In this document: piece after piece, positions 17,996 to 26,046 of the stretch
Layout: the number at the start of each line of letters is the position of its first letter
How positions within the stretch are numbered: position 1 is the first letter of the stretch
NCBI GenBank assembly: GCA_017614155.1
Contig: JAGACK010000040.1
Coordinates: 56,717-120,716, forward strand
Origin: Lachnospiraceae bacterium
GTDB lineage: Bacteria > Bacillota > Clostridia > Lachnospirales > Lachnospiraceae
Direction: 5' to 3'
Length of the DNA stretch: 64,000 nucleotides
Translations under genes and position numbers: made by a program
The notes under the pieces: generated by a model
Seen by the model: the letters and a program-made list of their open reading frames with translations, nothing else
Told to the model about the DNA's origin: nothing
Database searches by the model: none

Positions 17996-18976
17996 ATGAG
18001 CAAAAAGAAAAGATCCGGCGGATATGCCAAATGGGGGTATATATTCTGCCTTCCTTTTTTTATTACTTTTTTGATCTTTTCGTTGTATCCCACACTGTAT
18101 ACCATGCTGGTCGGATTCACGGATCTTCATGGTATCGGAAAGACGGCGATTCATCTGTTGAAAGATGACCCGTTTGCGAATTACAAAGCTACGCTTACCA
18201 GCCCGACCTTCCAGAAGGCGCTGGGAAATACATTAAAGATCTGGATATGCAATTTCATCCCGCAGCTGGGATTGGCATTGCTCCTTACCGCATGGTTCAC
18301 GGACAGGCGTTTCAAGATCCAGGGCGAAGGGATATTCAAGGTACTGTTCTACATGCCCAACATCATCACGGCAGCTACCGTAGCTATCCTTTTCAATGCT
18401 CTTTTCGGATATCCCATGGGACCTGTCAACGACCTGATGACCAGGTTCGGATTTTTCAAAGAACCGTACAATTTCCTTGTAAAGAAAGCTGTTGCGCAGA
18501 ATATCGTTATTTTTATACAGACATGGATGTGGTACGGCTATACGATGATAATCCTCGTTTCCGGAGTTTTGGGTATCAACCCCGAGATCTTCGAGGCGGC
18601 TGAGGTTGACGGAGCCAACGCATGGCAGACATTCTGGCTCGTCACCATACCGAACATCAAGACCATATTACTGTTCACCCTCGTGACCAGTCTTATCGGC
18701 GGTCTGAACATGTTCGATATCCCGTGGCTGTTCCTCTATGGCGGACCGGACAATGCTACCCTTACTACGAGCGTATTCATATACAAACAGGCATTCAGTG
18801 GCGGCTATCTGTATAATAAGGCCTCTGCCGCAAGTATGGTAATGTTCGTGATCATAGTGATCATTTCCGCATATCTCTTCTTTATGATGAGAGACAAGGA
18901 TGAGGCTGCCCTGAAAAAGATCAGGAAGCAGCAGGAGAAAGAGATGAGAAGAAAGATGAAGGAGGCAAAGGCATGA
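17996..18976 (+). CDS. Carbohydrate ABC transporter permease (MalF/UgpA type)
   Basis: 326 aa with six predicted membrane helices. The EAA loop EIFEAAEVDGANAWQTFWLVTIPNI is the binding-protein-dependent permease signature that contacts the ATPase. The C-terminal tail is highly basic and charged (KKIRKQQEKEMRRKMKEA). GGAGAAGAGAG precedes the ATG. Its stop overlaps the next permease start by 4 bases. No ATPase gene is in the cluster, so a shared MsmK/MalK-type ATPase elsewhere is likely. Confidence 0.93.
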   Translation: MSKKKRSGGYAKWGYIFCLPFFITFLIFSLYPTLYTMLVGFTDLHGIGKTAIHLLKDDPFANYKATLTSPTFQKALGNTLKIWICNFIPQLGLALLLTAWFTDRRFKIQGEGIFKVLFYMPNIITAATVAILFNALFGYPMGPVNDLMTRFGFFKEPYNFLVKKAVAQNIVIFIQTWMWYGYTMIILVSGVLGINPEIFEAAEVDGANAWQTFWLVTIPNIKTILLFTLVTSLIGGLNMFDIPWLFLYGGPDNATLTTSVFIYKQAFSGGYLYNKASAASMVMFVIIVIISAYLFFMMRDKDEAALKKIRKQQEKEMRRKMKEAKA

Positions 18977-19815
18977 GTAATAAAAACAAGAGCACGCTGA
19001 AAAAGGCTTTTATCCTTGTCATCTGTACATTGCTTTCAATACTGAGTCTTTTTCCTTTTGTAGTCATGATAGTGAACTCGACCAGGTCGACGACCCAGAT
19101 CCAGCAGCACGCTGTTTCACTGGTACCGTCATCGTTCTTCTTTAACAACCTGAAGATACTGGTCGGAAAATCGTTCAATCCCGCGGTAGGTTTCGGAAAC
19201 TCGCTTACGATCTCCATATGCGCTACCGCCCTTACGGTTTATTTCTCAACGATGACAGCCTACGGTCTTGTCATCTATGACTGGAAATTCAGGGACGCAT
19301 TCTTCAGCATGATCATGATGATCATGATGATTCCCGGACAGATAGTCATGATCGGTTTCTACCAGATGGTTTACAAGCTTCACATGACGAACCACCTGCT
19401 GATGCTGATCCTTCCCGCTATAGCGGCGCCCTCCACGGTGTTCTTTATGAGGCAGTACATGAAGCCTGCCCTGTCGCCGGAGATAGTCCAGGCGGCCAGG
19501 ATCGACGGAGCAGGAGAGGTATATACCTTCAACCGCATTGTCGTTCCAATGATGAAGCCCGCTATAGCAACACAGGCGATCTTCAGCTTCGTTACATCAT
19601 GGAACAACCTGTTCACTCCTCTGGTCCTCCTTACCGACCAGAAGAAGTATACCCTGCCCATCATGGTATCCCTTCTCAAGGGCGATATTTACAAGACAGA
19701 GTACGGATGCGTATACCTGGGACTGACGCTTACGGCGCTCCCGCTGATCGTCGTCTATCTTGTGCTTTCAAAGTACATCATAGCCGGTGTGGCTCTTGGA
19801 GGTGTCAAGGGCTGA
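18973..19815 (+). CDS. Carbohydrate ABC transporter permease (MalG/UgpE type)
   Basis: 280 aa, six membrane helices. The EAA loop is EIVQAARIDGAGEVYTFNRIVVPMMKPA, typical of the MalG partner. Together with the upstream MalF-type protein it forms the heterodimeric channel. The ATGA overlap with the upstream gene indicates coupling. A strong terminator follows within 30 bases. Confidence 0.93.
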   Translation: MSNKNKSTLKKAFILVICTLLSILSLFPFVVMIVNSTRSTTQIQQHAVSLVPSSFFFNNLKILVGKSFNPAVGFGNSLTISICATALTVYFSTMTAYGLVIYDWKFRDAFFSMIMMIMMIPGQIVMIGFYQMVYKLHMTNHLLMLILPAIAAPSTVFFMRQYMKPALSPEIVQAARIDGAGEVYTFNRIVVPMMKPAIATQAIFSFVTSWNNLFTPLVLLTDQKKYTLPIMVSLLKGDIYKTEYGCVYLGLTLTALPLIVVYLVLSKYIIAGVALGGVKG

Positions 19816-19842
19816 CATATCAGCATAATAAAGGCTCACAGG

Positions 19843-19877
19843 CACGGCCGGAGGATCAACCTCCGGCTGTGTTTTTT
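19843..19877 (+). terminator. Terminator of the carbohydrate ABC operon
   Basis: A 12-bp stem (19843-19854 with 19860-19871, one G-T pair) around ATCAA, followed by TTTTTT. Confidence 0.9.
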
Positions 19878-19986
19878 GTCTCCTTTTGTCTCCTTTTTTG
19901 TGGGAGACAGGGGGAGACAGGGGGACGGTCCTTTTGTCTCCTTTTTTGGGGGAGACAGGGGGACGGTCCTTTTGTCTCCTTTTTTG
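19878..19986. repeat. GTCTCC/GGAGAC repeat block with a 38-bp tandem duplication
   Basis: The segment GGGGGACGGTCCTTTTGTCTCC starts at 19920 and again at 19958, a period of 38, each ending in a T-run. Each unit is internally inverted (GGGAGACA with TGTCTCC), and two further GTCTCC units precede them. Blocks of this type occur next to REP/RAYT-type elements in many bacteria, but no transposase is nearby. Confidence 0.75.
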
Positions 19987-20023
19987 AACGACGCGGAAAG
20001 ATCTGATTCAATAAAAAATAGAA

Positions 20024-20053
20024 TTGAAAAACCATAAAAGGTAGATATATAAT
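20024..20053 (+). promoter_or_regulatory. Probable sigma-A promoter of the chemoreceptor gene
   Basis: TTGAAA (20024-20029), an 18-base spacer and TATAAT (20048-20053) lie 35 bases upstream of the start. It does not look like a flagellar sigma-28 promoter. Confidence 0.6.
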
Positions 20054-20087
20054 CTTTATGTATATATTTTTTCTTCGGAGGATGGAT

Positions 20088-22079
20088 ATGAAAAAAACAA
20101 TCAAGGGAAAACTCACTTTTGCGGCTATCCTGATCGTAGTGATAGCCATGGTGGTTTCCACCGGTATCATAGTATGGTCGGCAGGAAACAACCTGAACAA
20201 ACATGTAATTTCAGAACTGCAGATCAATGCAGGCAAATATGCAAATTCCATAAACAGCTGGGTTGCATATGAAAAGGGCCTGAATGTCGCAGGCGCGGCA
20301 GCGCTGGCGGCTCTGCCGGATGCTTCATACGACAGGGAGCACATCCAGCAGATAGTGACGACGGAGGGCGCGGACAGGCCGGAACTTTTGAACCTCTACT
20401 ATGGAATGGAGGACAAGGTACATATCCAGATGGACCCCGAGGCGGTACCCCCCGAGGGATATGATCCTACACAGAGAGGCTGGTACAAGGCTGCCAAAGA
20501 GGCAAAAACGACCATAGTGACAGATCCGTACATGGATGTCCTCATCGGCGGAATGTGCGTTACCATAGCATCCCCGGTATACAGGAACGGAGAACTGGTC
20601 GGTGTTCTGGGCGCGGATTTCACACTTGATTATATAACCGAAGTAGTAAACAGCGTGCCTTATGATACAGGAGAATACGGATTCCTGGTTGATGCGGCAG
20701 GAAACTATATAATGCACGAAAACCAGGCTTTCATGCCCGGAGAAGATTCGGCTACGGCGGTATCATCGGCGCTTCCCGATCTGCTTTCCATAATAAGCGC
20801 CCCCGGCAGCAGTGTGCTTCGGGAAAAGGACTATGACGGGGAAAAGAACTACTTCGTTACGGCAGGTATCGAGGATTGCGGATGGGTCCTGGGTCTTGTA
20901 ATGCCGGAGAAAAATGTGAACCGTACCGTCATGAAGCTTATCCTGATGAGCGTCATTACGATAATAATAGCGATAGCAGCTGTTATTATTATCATGTCAA
21001 CACTGATAGGACAGCAGCTTGCGCCTATGGAGCAGATGAAGGTCTTTATCAGGGACAAGATAATAGGAGACAACAGTGTTGATAAGTCCCGTTCGGAGGT
21101 AGAGCAGATCAGCTATCTTCTGTCGGAACTTGAGACGAGGATAATAGATACCATTCATGCAACAAAGGATGAGTCTCAGATAATAAGGGACAAGATGGTA
21201 TCTGCCTCAGACAAGATAAACGGGATCAACGACAACATATCTGCCATTAATGACGCGATGATGCGTACAGAGAGCGGTATAGAGTCACAGACCGCAGGTA
21301 TAGCGAGCATAGAGAGGATATGCGGCGATGTCAATTCTGCAGCCGAGTCCTTCAATGAAGATACAAAGCAGATGACCGAAAGGACCGGAGAGATTATTTC
21401 GAGAGTCCAGAGCATGGTGCCTGAGATACTGGCAAACAAGAACCGCGCTGTTGATATCACAAACAGGACCAAAACAGAACTCGAAGAGGCGATCAAGGGA
21501 ATAGAGGTGATCAGGCAGATCGTGGATGTGGCAAATGCCATCCAGGGCATTGCGAACCAGACCAACCTGCTTGCGCTTAATGCGTCCATCGAGGCAGCCA
21601 GAGCGGGTGCCGCAGGAAAAGGATTTGCGGTGGTGGCAGAAGAAATCAACAGCCTGAGCACCACCACAGGAAGCGAGATTGACAAGGTAAATGCTCTCAT
21701 CAGCGAAGTAAACAAGAATGTTGAGGAGCTTTCACGAGTGAGCGGCAGGATCATAGAATTCCTGACAGAAAACGTGCTCAGCGACTATGACAACCTTGAA
21801 AGGCTTGCAAACAATTATATGGAGGATGCGAACTATTACAGCGATATCAGCAAGGAACTCGGAAGAGGAGCAAAGGCGCTTGATGCTTCCGCGACCCAGA
21901 TAAGCAGCGCAATAGAATCCATAAGCGCTTCGCAGGCTGAACTTGGCGAGGCTGTCCATGATATTTCCGACAGCATGCACAGCATCACTTCTTCAAGCGA
22001 GAATGTATCCGAAGAGGCAAAAGATGTTATGGAGAGCATATCCACCCTTCAGGACACCACAGGAAAATTCAACATCTGA
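20088..22079 (+). CDS. Methyl-accepting chemotaxis protein with periplasmic-type dCache sensor
   Basis: About 663 aa. A membrane helix at about 8-30 is followed by an extracellular dCache sensor (about 35-275) containing PTQRGWYKAAKEAK and GVLGADFTLDYI, the usual dCache motifs. The second helix (LILMSVITIIIAIAAVIIIM) leads to a linker and the cytoplasmic signalling coiled coil. The kinase-control tip reads IANQTNLLALNASIEAARAG. The start at 20088 has GGAGG 6 bases upstream; earlier ATGs at 20058 and 20082 are too close to or upstream of it. It implies a flagellated, chemotactic host. The ligand is probably a small organic molecule but cannot be named. Confidence 0.92.
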   Translation: MKKTIKGKLTFAAILIVVIAMVVSTGIIVWSAGNNLNKHVISELQINAGKYANSINSWVAYEKGLNVAGAAALAALPDASYDREHIQQIVTTEGADRPELLNLYYGMEDKVHIQMDPEAVPPEGYDPTQRGWYKAAKEAKTTIVTDPYMDVLIGGMCVTIASPVYRNGELVGVLGADFTLDYITEVVNSVPYDTGEYGFLVDAAGNYIMHENQAFMPGEDSATAVSSALPDLLSIISAPGSSVLREKDYDGEKNYFVTAGIEDCGWVLGLVMPEKNVNRTVMKLILMSVITIIIAIAAVIIIMSTLIGQQLAPMEQMKVFIRDKIIGDNSVDKSRSEVEQISYLLSELETRIIDTIHATKDESQIIRDKMVSASDKINGINDNISAINDAMMRTESGIESQTAGIASIERICGDVNSAAESFNEDTKQMTERTGEIISRVQSMVPEILANKNRAVDITNRTKTELEEAIKGIEVIRQIVDVANAIQGIANQTNLLALNASIEAARAGAAGKGFAVVAEEINSLSTTTGSEIDKVNALISEVNKNVEELSRVSGRIIEFLTENVLSDYDNLERLANNYMEDANYYSDISKELGRGAKALDASATQISSAIESISASQAELGEAVHDISDSMHSITSSSENVSEEAKDVMESISTLQDTTGKFNI

Positions 22080-22250
22080 TCAGAACAGCAGACCGGAACA
22101 CTACGGAAGAATTCAACGTCCGATCAGAACAGCAGACTGGAACAGCATACTGGAATGCTGTATCAGAACATCATATTGGCATACTACATCAGAACATCAT
22201 ATTGGCATACTGCATCAGAACATCATATTGGCATACTGTATCAGAACATC
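22063..22250. repeat. Nested tandem duplications at the 3' end of the chemoreceptor gene
   Basis: The last codons of the gene and the bases after the stop (ATTCAACATCTGATCAGAAC, near 22067) recur 44 bases later with four changes. Then a 26-bp unit beginning ATCAGAACATCATATTGGCA repeats at 22162, 22188 and 22214, with a partial copy at 22240. It is non-coding and lies before the terminator. Confidence 0.85.
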
Positions 22251-22256
22251 AAATCG

Positions 22257-22290
22257 CAGGACAGGGCTTCGCCCCTGTCCTGTTTTCTTT
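22257..22290 (+). terminator. Terminator of the chemoreceptor transcript
   Basis: CAGGACAGGGC and GCCCCTGTCCTG pair around TTC with one bulge, followed by TTTTCTTTT. Confidence 0.85.
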
Positions 22291-22460
22291 TCAATACTTC
22301 GCTTCTTTTATGATTCCTTTCGCTTTTTTTGCTTGATTTCATATATTGGTTTTGTTTCCTGACTCGTTTCTTGCCTTGTTTTTGCTTCATTTCATGCTTC
22401 AATCCTTTTTTATTAATACAACCTGAGCAATTTATGTTAACCAATCCCTGGCTGGACGCG

Positions 22461-22800
22461 AAAAAAGCATCGGAAATCCACCGAATCCCCAATCCCGATG
22501 CCCAAACCCGGCTCATGCAGCCCAGTAAGCCGTCAAAAAGCATCGGAAATCCACCGAATCCCCAATCCCGATGCCCAAATCCGGCTCCAGCAGCCCTGCA
22601 ATCTGCCAAAAGCATCGGAAATCCACCGAATCGCCAATCCCGATGCCCAAACCCGGCTCCAGCAGCCCTGTAATCTGCCAAAAAGCATCGGAAATCCACC
22701 GAATCGCCAATCCCGATGCCCAAACCCGGCTCCAACAGCCCTGCAATCTGCCAAAAAGCATCGGAAATCCTCGGAAACCTCGATTTCGATGCATAATAAC
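22461..22800. repeat. 72-73 bp tandem repeat array with internal hairpins
   Basis: Units start with GCATCGGAAATCC at 22467, 22540, 22612, 22685 and 22758, giving periods of 73, 72, 73 and 73. Each of the first four contains GCATCGG and its complement CCGATGC about 20 bases apart, so every unit can fold. The last unit diverges but keeps a longer hairpin (GCATCGGAAATC with GATTTCGATGC). The unit length is not a multiple of three and all frames on both strands stay open, so the frames through it are not evidence of coding. Confidence 0.9.
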
Positions 22801-23167
22801 ACCTCTGTACAATTAAAAAACACAAAAAAATATGGTTTACCGATAAATTTAGAAAATCCGGAAAAAGCATTGATATAAAATTAACATACATAAAATAACA
22901 CACAGTGATAACATGGTGGAATAACATGTTGAAACGAAAAATAGCGTAAAATTGCGGATTTCAGAAGGGGTGAAAAGTTATCCACAATGCAACAACATAT
23001 GTTATTAATGAGATAACATGCCCGTCCGGGCTGTATATTGTATACAAAAATTCGCGATTATCTTTGTAATATATGAAAAAAATATGATGATATGTTAACC
23101 CAAATATGGTAAAATGTTCTGCGGAGTACACAAAATACAGTAGTTTAAAATAACGCAAAGGAATAAG
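22801..23167. other. AT-rich gene-free region with ATAACA repeats and one DnaA box
   Basis: It contains four (T/A)TAACA-type units at 22881, 22895, 22908 and 22921 (13-14 bp spacing). It also contains another ATAACATG at 23013, a palindrome AACATATGTT at 22993-23002, and one consensus DnaA box TTATCCACA at 22978-22986. No coding frame has a ribosome site. It is probably the regulatory region of the downstream gene. Confidence 0.5.
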
Positions 23168-24247
23168 ATGAAGATCCTGAAACGAAGTCTTTTGATCCTT
23201 CTCACAGTTGTATTGTTGCTGCTGTTTGCAATATTCGGTGCCATGACAGTGCTGTGCAAAGGCCCCTCAAAGGCCGCAGCCATCAGGTTTGTGAACACTG
23301 TCATGGAGACAAGTGCGCTTAAATTCATACCTTCCATTTATTTTTCACAGGAAAAAGTAGATGAAATGCTCACTGCAGGCAAGGCGAGAGTCCCGAGTTC
23401 CCGAACAGATGTCAATCTGATCAACATCCGGAAGAAAAAGCCTGAGAATGAGCAGGTTTCCGGGAATGAAAAAGCAGTAAAAGAAGAGGAAGCGAGCGGT
23501 TCTGATTCGGCAAATACAGTTGCGGAGGCTTCGGGATCCGATGAGAATACATCAGAAAGCGGAAATGACGGCATTTTGATTGAAGAATTGAGGTCTGAAA
23601 CCTACAGGGGAAGGATGATGATTGTGGAAGATCCCTCAAGAGTGTATATTCGCATGCTCTCCGGCTTTTCGGAGACTGGTGCCGGCAAGAAAGTCATAGA
23701 CATGGCCAATGAAGACGGAGCGATTGCGGCCATGAATGCAGGCGGGTTCTATGATCCCGACGGGCACGGAAAGGGCGGTATGCCGCTGGGAGCAGTTATA
23801 AAGGACGGTGTCCTGGTCAGCAATCATCCTGCTGATTATCATACGATAATCGGATTTGATGCCGAGCACAGGCTTATAGTGGGCGATATGTCGCCTCAGG
23901 CGGCCATAGATGCCGGAATGATGAACGGAATAGCCTTCGGGCCTGCACTGGTCATAAACGGCGAGAGAGTGCCCACAGGGAGCGGAGGAGGCGTGAATCC
24001 GCGCTCTGCTATAGGACAGAGAGGAGACGGTGCGATGCTCCTGCTCAGCATAGACGGAAGGCAGCCCACATCCCTTGGGGCCACTGCAAGCGAACTGGAG
24101 GACATCATGCTTGAATACGGGGCTGTGAATGCCGCAAACCTTGATGGAGGCTCGTCTTCGGTGCTTTATTACGAAGGAGAACTGATCAGCTCGCCTTCGT
24201 CTGTAGTCGGTATCAGGCCTGTTCCGACGGCCATACTTGTCAAATAA
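23168..24247 (+). CDS. Phosphodiester glycosidase family protein (NAGPA domain), membrane-anchored
   Basis: 359 aa. An N-terminal hydrophobic helix (LLILLTVVLLLLFAIFGAMTVL) anchors it outside the membrane. Residues about 85-135 are an acidic Ser/Glu/Gly linker. The C-terminal half matches the NAGPA/exopolysaccharide-associated fold: AAMNAGGFYDPDGHGKGG, GIAFGPALVINGE, NPRSAIGQRGDGAMLLLSIDGR and AANLDGGSSSVLYY. The family cleaves sugar-phosphodiester links in higher organisms; in bacteria it is linked to surface glycopolymers. AAAGGAATAAG precedes the ATG. It is a monocistronic-looking gene behind a long repeat-rich leader region. Confidence 0.85.
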   Translation: MKILKRSLLILLTVVLLLLFAIFGAMTVLCKGPSKAAAIRFVNTVMETSALKFIPSIYFSQEKVDEMLTAGKARVPSSRTDVNLINIRKKKPENEQVSGNEKAVKEEEASGSDSANTVAEASGSDENTSESGNDGILIEELRSETYRGRMMIVEDPSRVYIRMLSGFSETGAGKKVIDMANEDGAIAAMNAGGFYDPDGHGKGGMPLGAVIKDGVLVSNHPADYHTIIGFDAEHRLIVGDMSPQAAIDAGMMNGIAFGPALVINGERVPTGSGGGVNPRSAIGQRGDGAMLLLSIDGRQPTSLGATASELEDIMLEYGAVNAANLDGGSSSVLYYEGELISSPSSVVGIRPVPTAILVK

Positions 24248-24391
24248 CCCGGATACTGAGCATGAAAGAATTGTGCCTTGCGTGAAATCCGAGTACAAAA
24301 GCATCTCACAGAGTTTTTGGAGTATAAGAAAAAGCAGTATGTTGTAGAGTCTGAAGAATGGCTGTCAAAAATTATGTAAAATCTTGATAAT

Positions 24392-24413
24392 CCGGCATTG
24401 TGTTATGTCAACT
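24392..24413 (-). repeat. Left copy of a 21-22 bp inverted repeat bracketing the next gene
   Basis: CCGGCATT, two or three bases, then TTATGTCAACT. It matches the complement of 25442-25462 with a single indel/mismatch in the middle. It contains one minus-strand GTTGACATAA site. Confidence 0.7.
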
Positions 24414-24460
24414 GAATCGACTTTTGTGGTCGGAATCACATTTGACAACTACATATTGAG

Positions 24461-24550
24461 TTTACATAAAATATCGTCAACATAATCCGAAGCCAAAATT
24501 AACATAATTCTTAACAAATATTTACATAAATCCAAAAAAATTTAACATAA
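24461..24550 (+). promoter_or_regulatory. Array of five TTnACATAA-like sites with 21-22 bp spacing
   Basis: Sites start at 24461 (TTTACATAA), 24477 (TCAACATAA), 24499 (TTAACATAA), 24521 (TTTACATAA) and 24542 (TTAACATAA). The last four are spaced 22, 22 and 21 bases, about two helical turns. The final site ends 4 bases before the next start codon. The pattern suggests cooperative protein binding on one DNA face. Confidence 0.6.
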
Positions 24551-24554
24551 CAAA

Positions 24555-25433
24555 ATGGAAGAGAAAAAACCCAGTGACATAAAATTCTATAAAGGACTCC
24601 TGATCGCCTTTTTGGTCGGAGTGATTCTGATAGCCGGAGCACTGGTTTATCTGTGGCTGCTTTTAAAAGACTACGAGCAGTGTCTCCCGGATAATATCGC
24701 ATCAAAGATATCCGAAGAGTATGCCGGAGGCGACATATATTATTATGAAGATACTGATAAGTCGTCGGGGTTCAGACGCTATCGCATCCAGGACGGAGAC
24801 AGGAGGCTGGCGACAGTTCTTCTTGAACCGGAAGGAGAAAAGACATTTTTTGATCATCAAAAGTACAGGGTGGTAAGCGTACAGAACGAAAAGAACAGTG
24901 AAGACGACCTTATGCAGATAGTTGCTGCATCTGACGAAGAAACAGCGGGAGAAGAGACAGCATCAAAAGAGGCAGAAGATGAAGGGACTTCAAGCGGCAA
25001 TTCGGCAAGCGGTAACGAAACAGACGGTCAGGAAGTAGAAGAAGAGGTTTCGCTTCCGATCACTGCGGAAGAAGAGGAGGCCGTCAAACAGCTTGCAGAA
25101 TCTTATGTAAAGGTGTATGCTCCTTTTTCGACTATCAAGGAAATAGGAGATCTGAGATCAAAAGTCCTGTCACACATCAAACCGGATACCAATCTTTATA
25201 ACAGGCTCAAAGCCTACAGCAACAACTGGGGACAGAATGTGAACGGATATGATTTCGGGGAGACAACTGTAACCAATATCAAAAAAACAGGAGAGAACAC
25301 ATACAAATGTGATGTCGCATCCGAGTTCATTACGAGCAATGCGGACTGGGGAGTAAAGAGAAGCTATGACCTCACATACATTATGGAAATGGAAGAGACT
25401 GACGGTAAACTTCTCCTGACAAGCGTTGAATAA
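24555..25433 (+). CDS. Membrane-anchored protein of unknown function
   Basis: 292 aa. A short cytoplasmic start (MEEKKPSDIKFYKG) is followed by one transmembrane helix (LLIAFLVGVILIAGALVYLWLL). The extracellular part has a first segment rich in charged residues, an acidic Glu/Ser/Gly linker at about 125-170, and a C-terminal domain of about 115 residues beginning EEEEAVKQLAESYVKVYAPF. That domain ends in alternating hydrophobic strands resembling an NTF2-like or calycin-like module, but I recognise no family. There is no Shine-Dalgarno before the ATG, which follows the motif array directly, so the transcript may be nearly leaderless. Inverted repeats bracket the gene. Confidence 0.65.
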   Translation: MEEKKPSDIKFYKGLLIAFLVGVILIAGALVYLWLLLKDYEQCLPDNIASKISEEYAGGDIYYYEDTDKSSGFRRYRIQDGDRRLATVLLEPEGEKTFFDHQKYRVVSVQNEKNSEDDLMQIVAASDEETAGEETASKEAEDEGTSSGNSASGNETDGQEVEEEVSLPITAEEEEAVKQLAESYVKVYAPFSTIKEIGDLRSKVLSHIKPDTNLYNRLKAYSNNWGQNVNGYDFGETTVTNIKKTGENTYKCDVASEFITSNADWGVKRSYDLTYIMEMEETDGKLLLTSVE

Positions 25434-25441
25434 AATCGTGT

Positions 25442-25462
25442 AGTTGACATAACAAATGCCGG
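25442..25462 (+). repeat. Right copy of the inverted repeat
   Basis: AGTTGACATAAC continues into AAATGCCGG; it is inverted relative to 24392-24413. Its right half doubles as the 5' arm of the following terminator. Confidence 0.7.
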
Positions 25463-25484
25463 GCTATGCCCGGCATTTGCTTTG
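25453..25484. terminator. Bidirectional terminator between convergent genes
   Basis: CAAATGCCGGGC (25453-25464) and its exact complement (25468-25479) form a 12-bp stem with a TAT loop. It lies between the unknown membrane protein and the convergent hsp20. Confidence 0.8.
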
Positions 25485-25497
25485 AGGGGAGAGTATG

Positions 25498-25923
25498 TCA
25501 GCCTTCTATGGCAATAAACTTTTTCTCTGCTTCGATCTGCTTTGCGTCCTTCTTGGGGATGTTCAGCGTCAGCACGCCGTTCTCGTATTTTGCCCTGATG
25601 TCCTCTTCGCGTACCTGATCTCCTACATAGAAGCTCCTGCTGGTGCTGCCGTAGAAACGTTCGCGTCTCAGGTAGTTGCCATCGTCATCCTTCTCGTCGT
25701 TATTGGTCTCGGTCGAAGCGCTCACTGTGATATAGCCGTTCTTGAGCTCGGCCTTGATGTCTTCCTTTTTTACTCCCGGCAGGTTCATCGAAAGCTCGTA
25801 TCCGTGTTCAAGTTCCTTTACATCAGCCTTCATCATCTCTGTGCTCTTGAGGTTGCCCCAGCCTTCATCGAAAAGATCATCCAACAGGTTACCTCTGAAA
25901 ATACTCGGCATTGTCATCATCAT
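25498..25923 (-). CDS. hsp20: Small heat-shock protein Hsp20 (alpha-crystallin family)
   Basis: 141-aa ATP-independent chaperone that holds unfolding proteins. The alpha-crystallin domain spans about 35-135. It includes YELSMNLPGVKKEDIKAELKNGYITVSAS, a basic RRERFYGSTSRSFYVGDQV loop and the IxI-like end (LTLNIPKK). The N-terminus MPSIFRGNLLDDLFDEGW is usual for clostridial members. AAGGAGG lies 7 bases before the first of three tandem ATG codons. A CIRCE operator overlaps its promoter, so it is probably repressed by HrcA. Confidence 0.95.
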   Translation of the reverse strand: MMMTMPSIFRGNLLDDLFDEGWGNLKSTEMMKADVKELEHGYELSMNLPGVKKEDIKAELKNGYITVSASTETNNDEKDDDGNYLRRERFYGSTSRSFYVGDQVREEDIRAKYENGVLTLNIPKKDAKQIEAEKKFIAIEG

Positions 25924-26046
25924 AATGTTACCTCCTTTATTCCGGCACCTGCAGAGGACATTTAACAGAGCTGTATGCCTTCCGCCGATGCGTAATCTGT
26001 ATTTGTTGTATAGAACTCCGGCAAGCTCTTCCTTCGTTCTGAGAGT

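Larger units (their letters stand above)
24248..24554. other. 307-base intergenic region with an inverted-repeat end and a phased motif array
   Basis: It carries the left inverted repeat (24392-24413) and the TTnACATAA array (24461-24550). No terminator hairpin was seen after the upstream gene, and no clear promoter stands out from the repeated TTnACA-like units. Confidence 0.5.

Noticed and set aside
22461-22800. CRISPR array
   Set aside because: The whole 73-bp unit is conserved, with no unique spacers between short repeats, and no cas genes are present.
22241-22927. Long reading frames on both strands through the 73-bp repeats
   Set aside because: The repeat period is not a multiple of three, all frames are open in both directions, there are no ribosome sites, and the repeats explain the missing stops.
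22978-22986. Chromosomal replication origin
   Set aside because: There is only one DnaA box, and none of dnaA, dnaN, recF, gyrB or rpmH is nearby.
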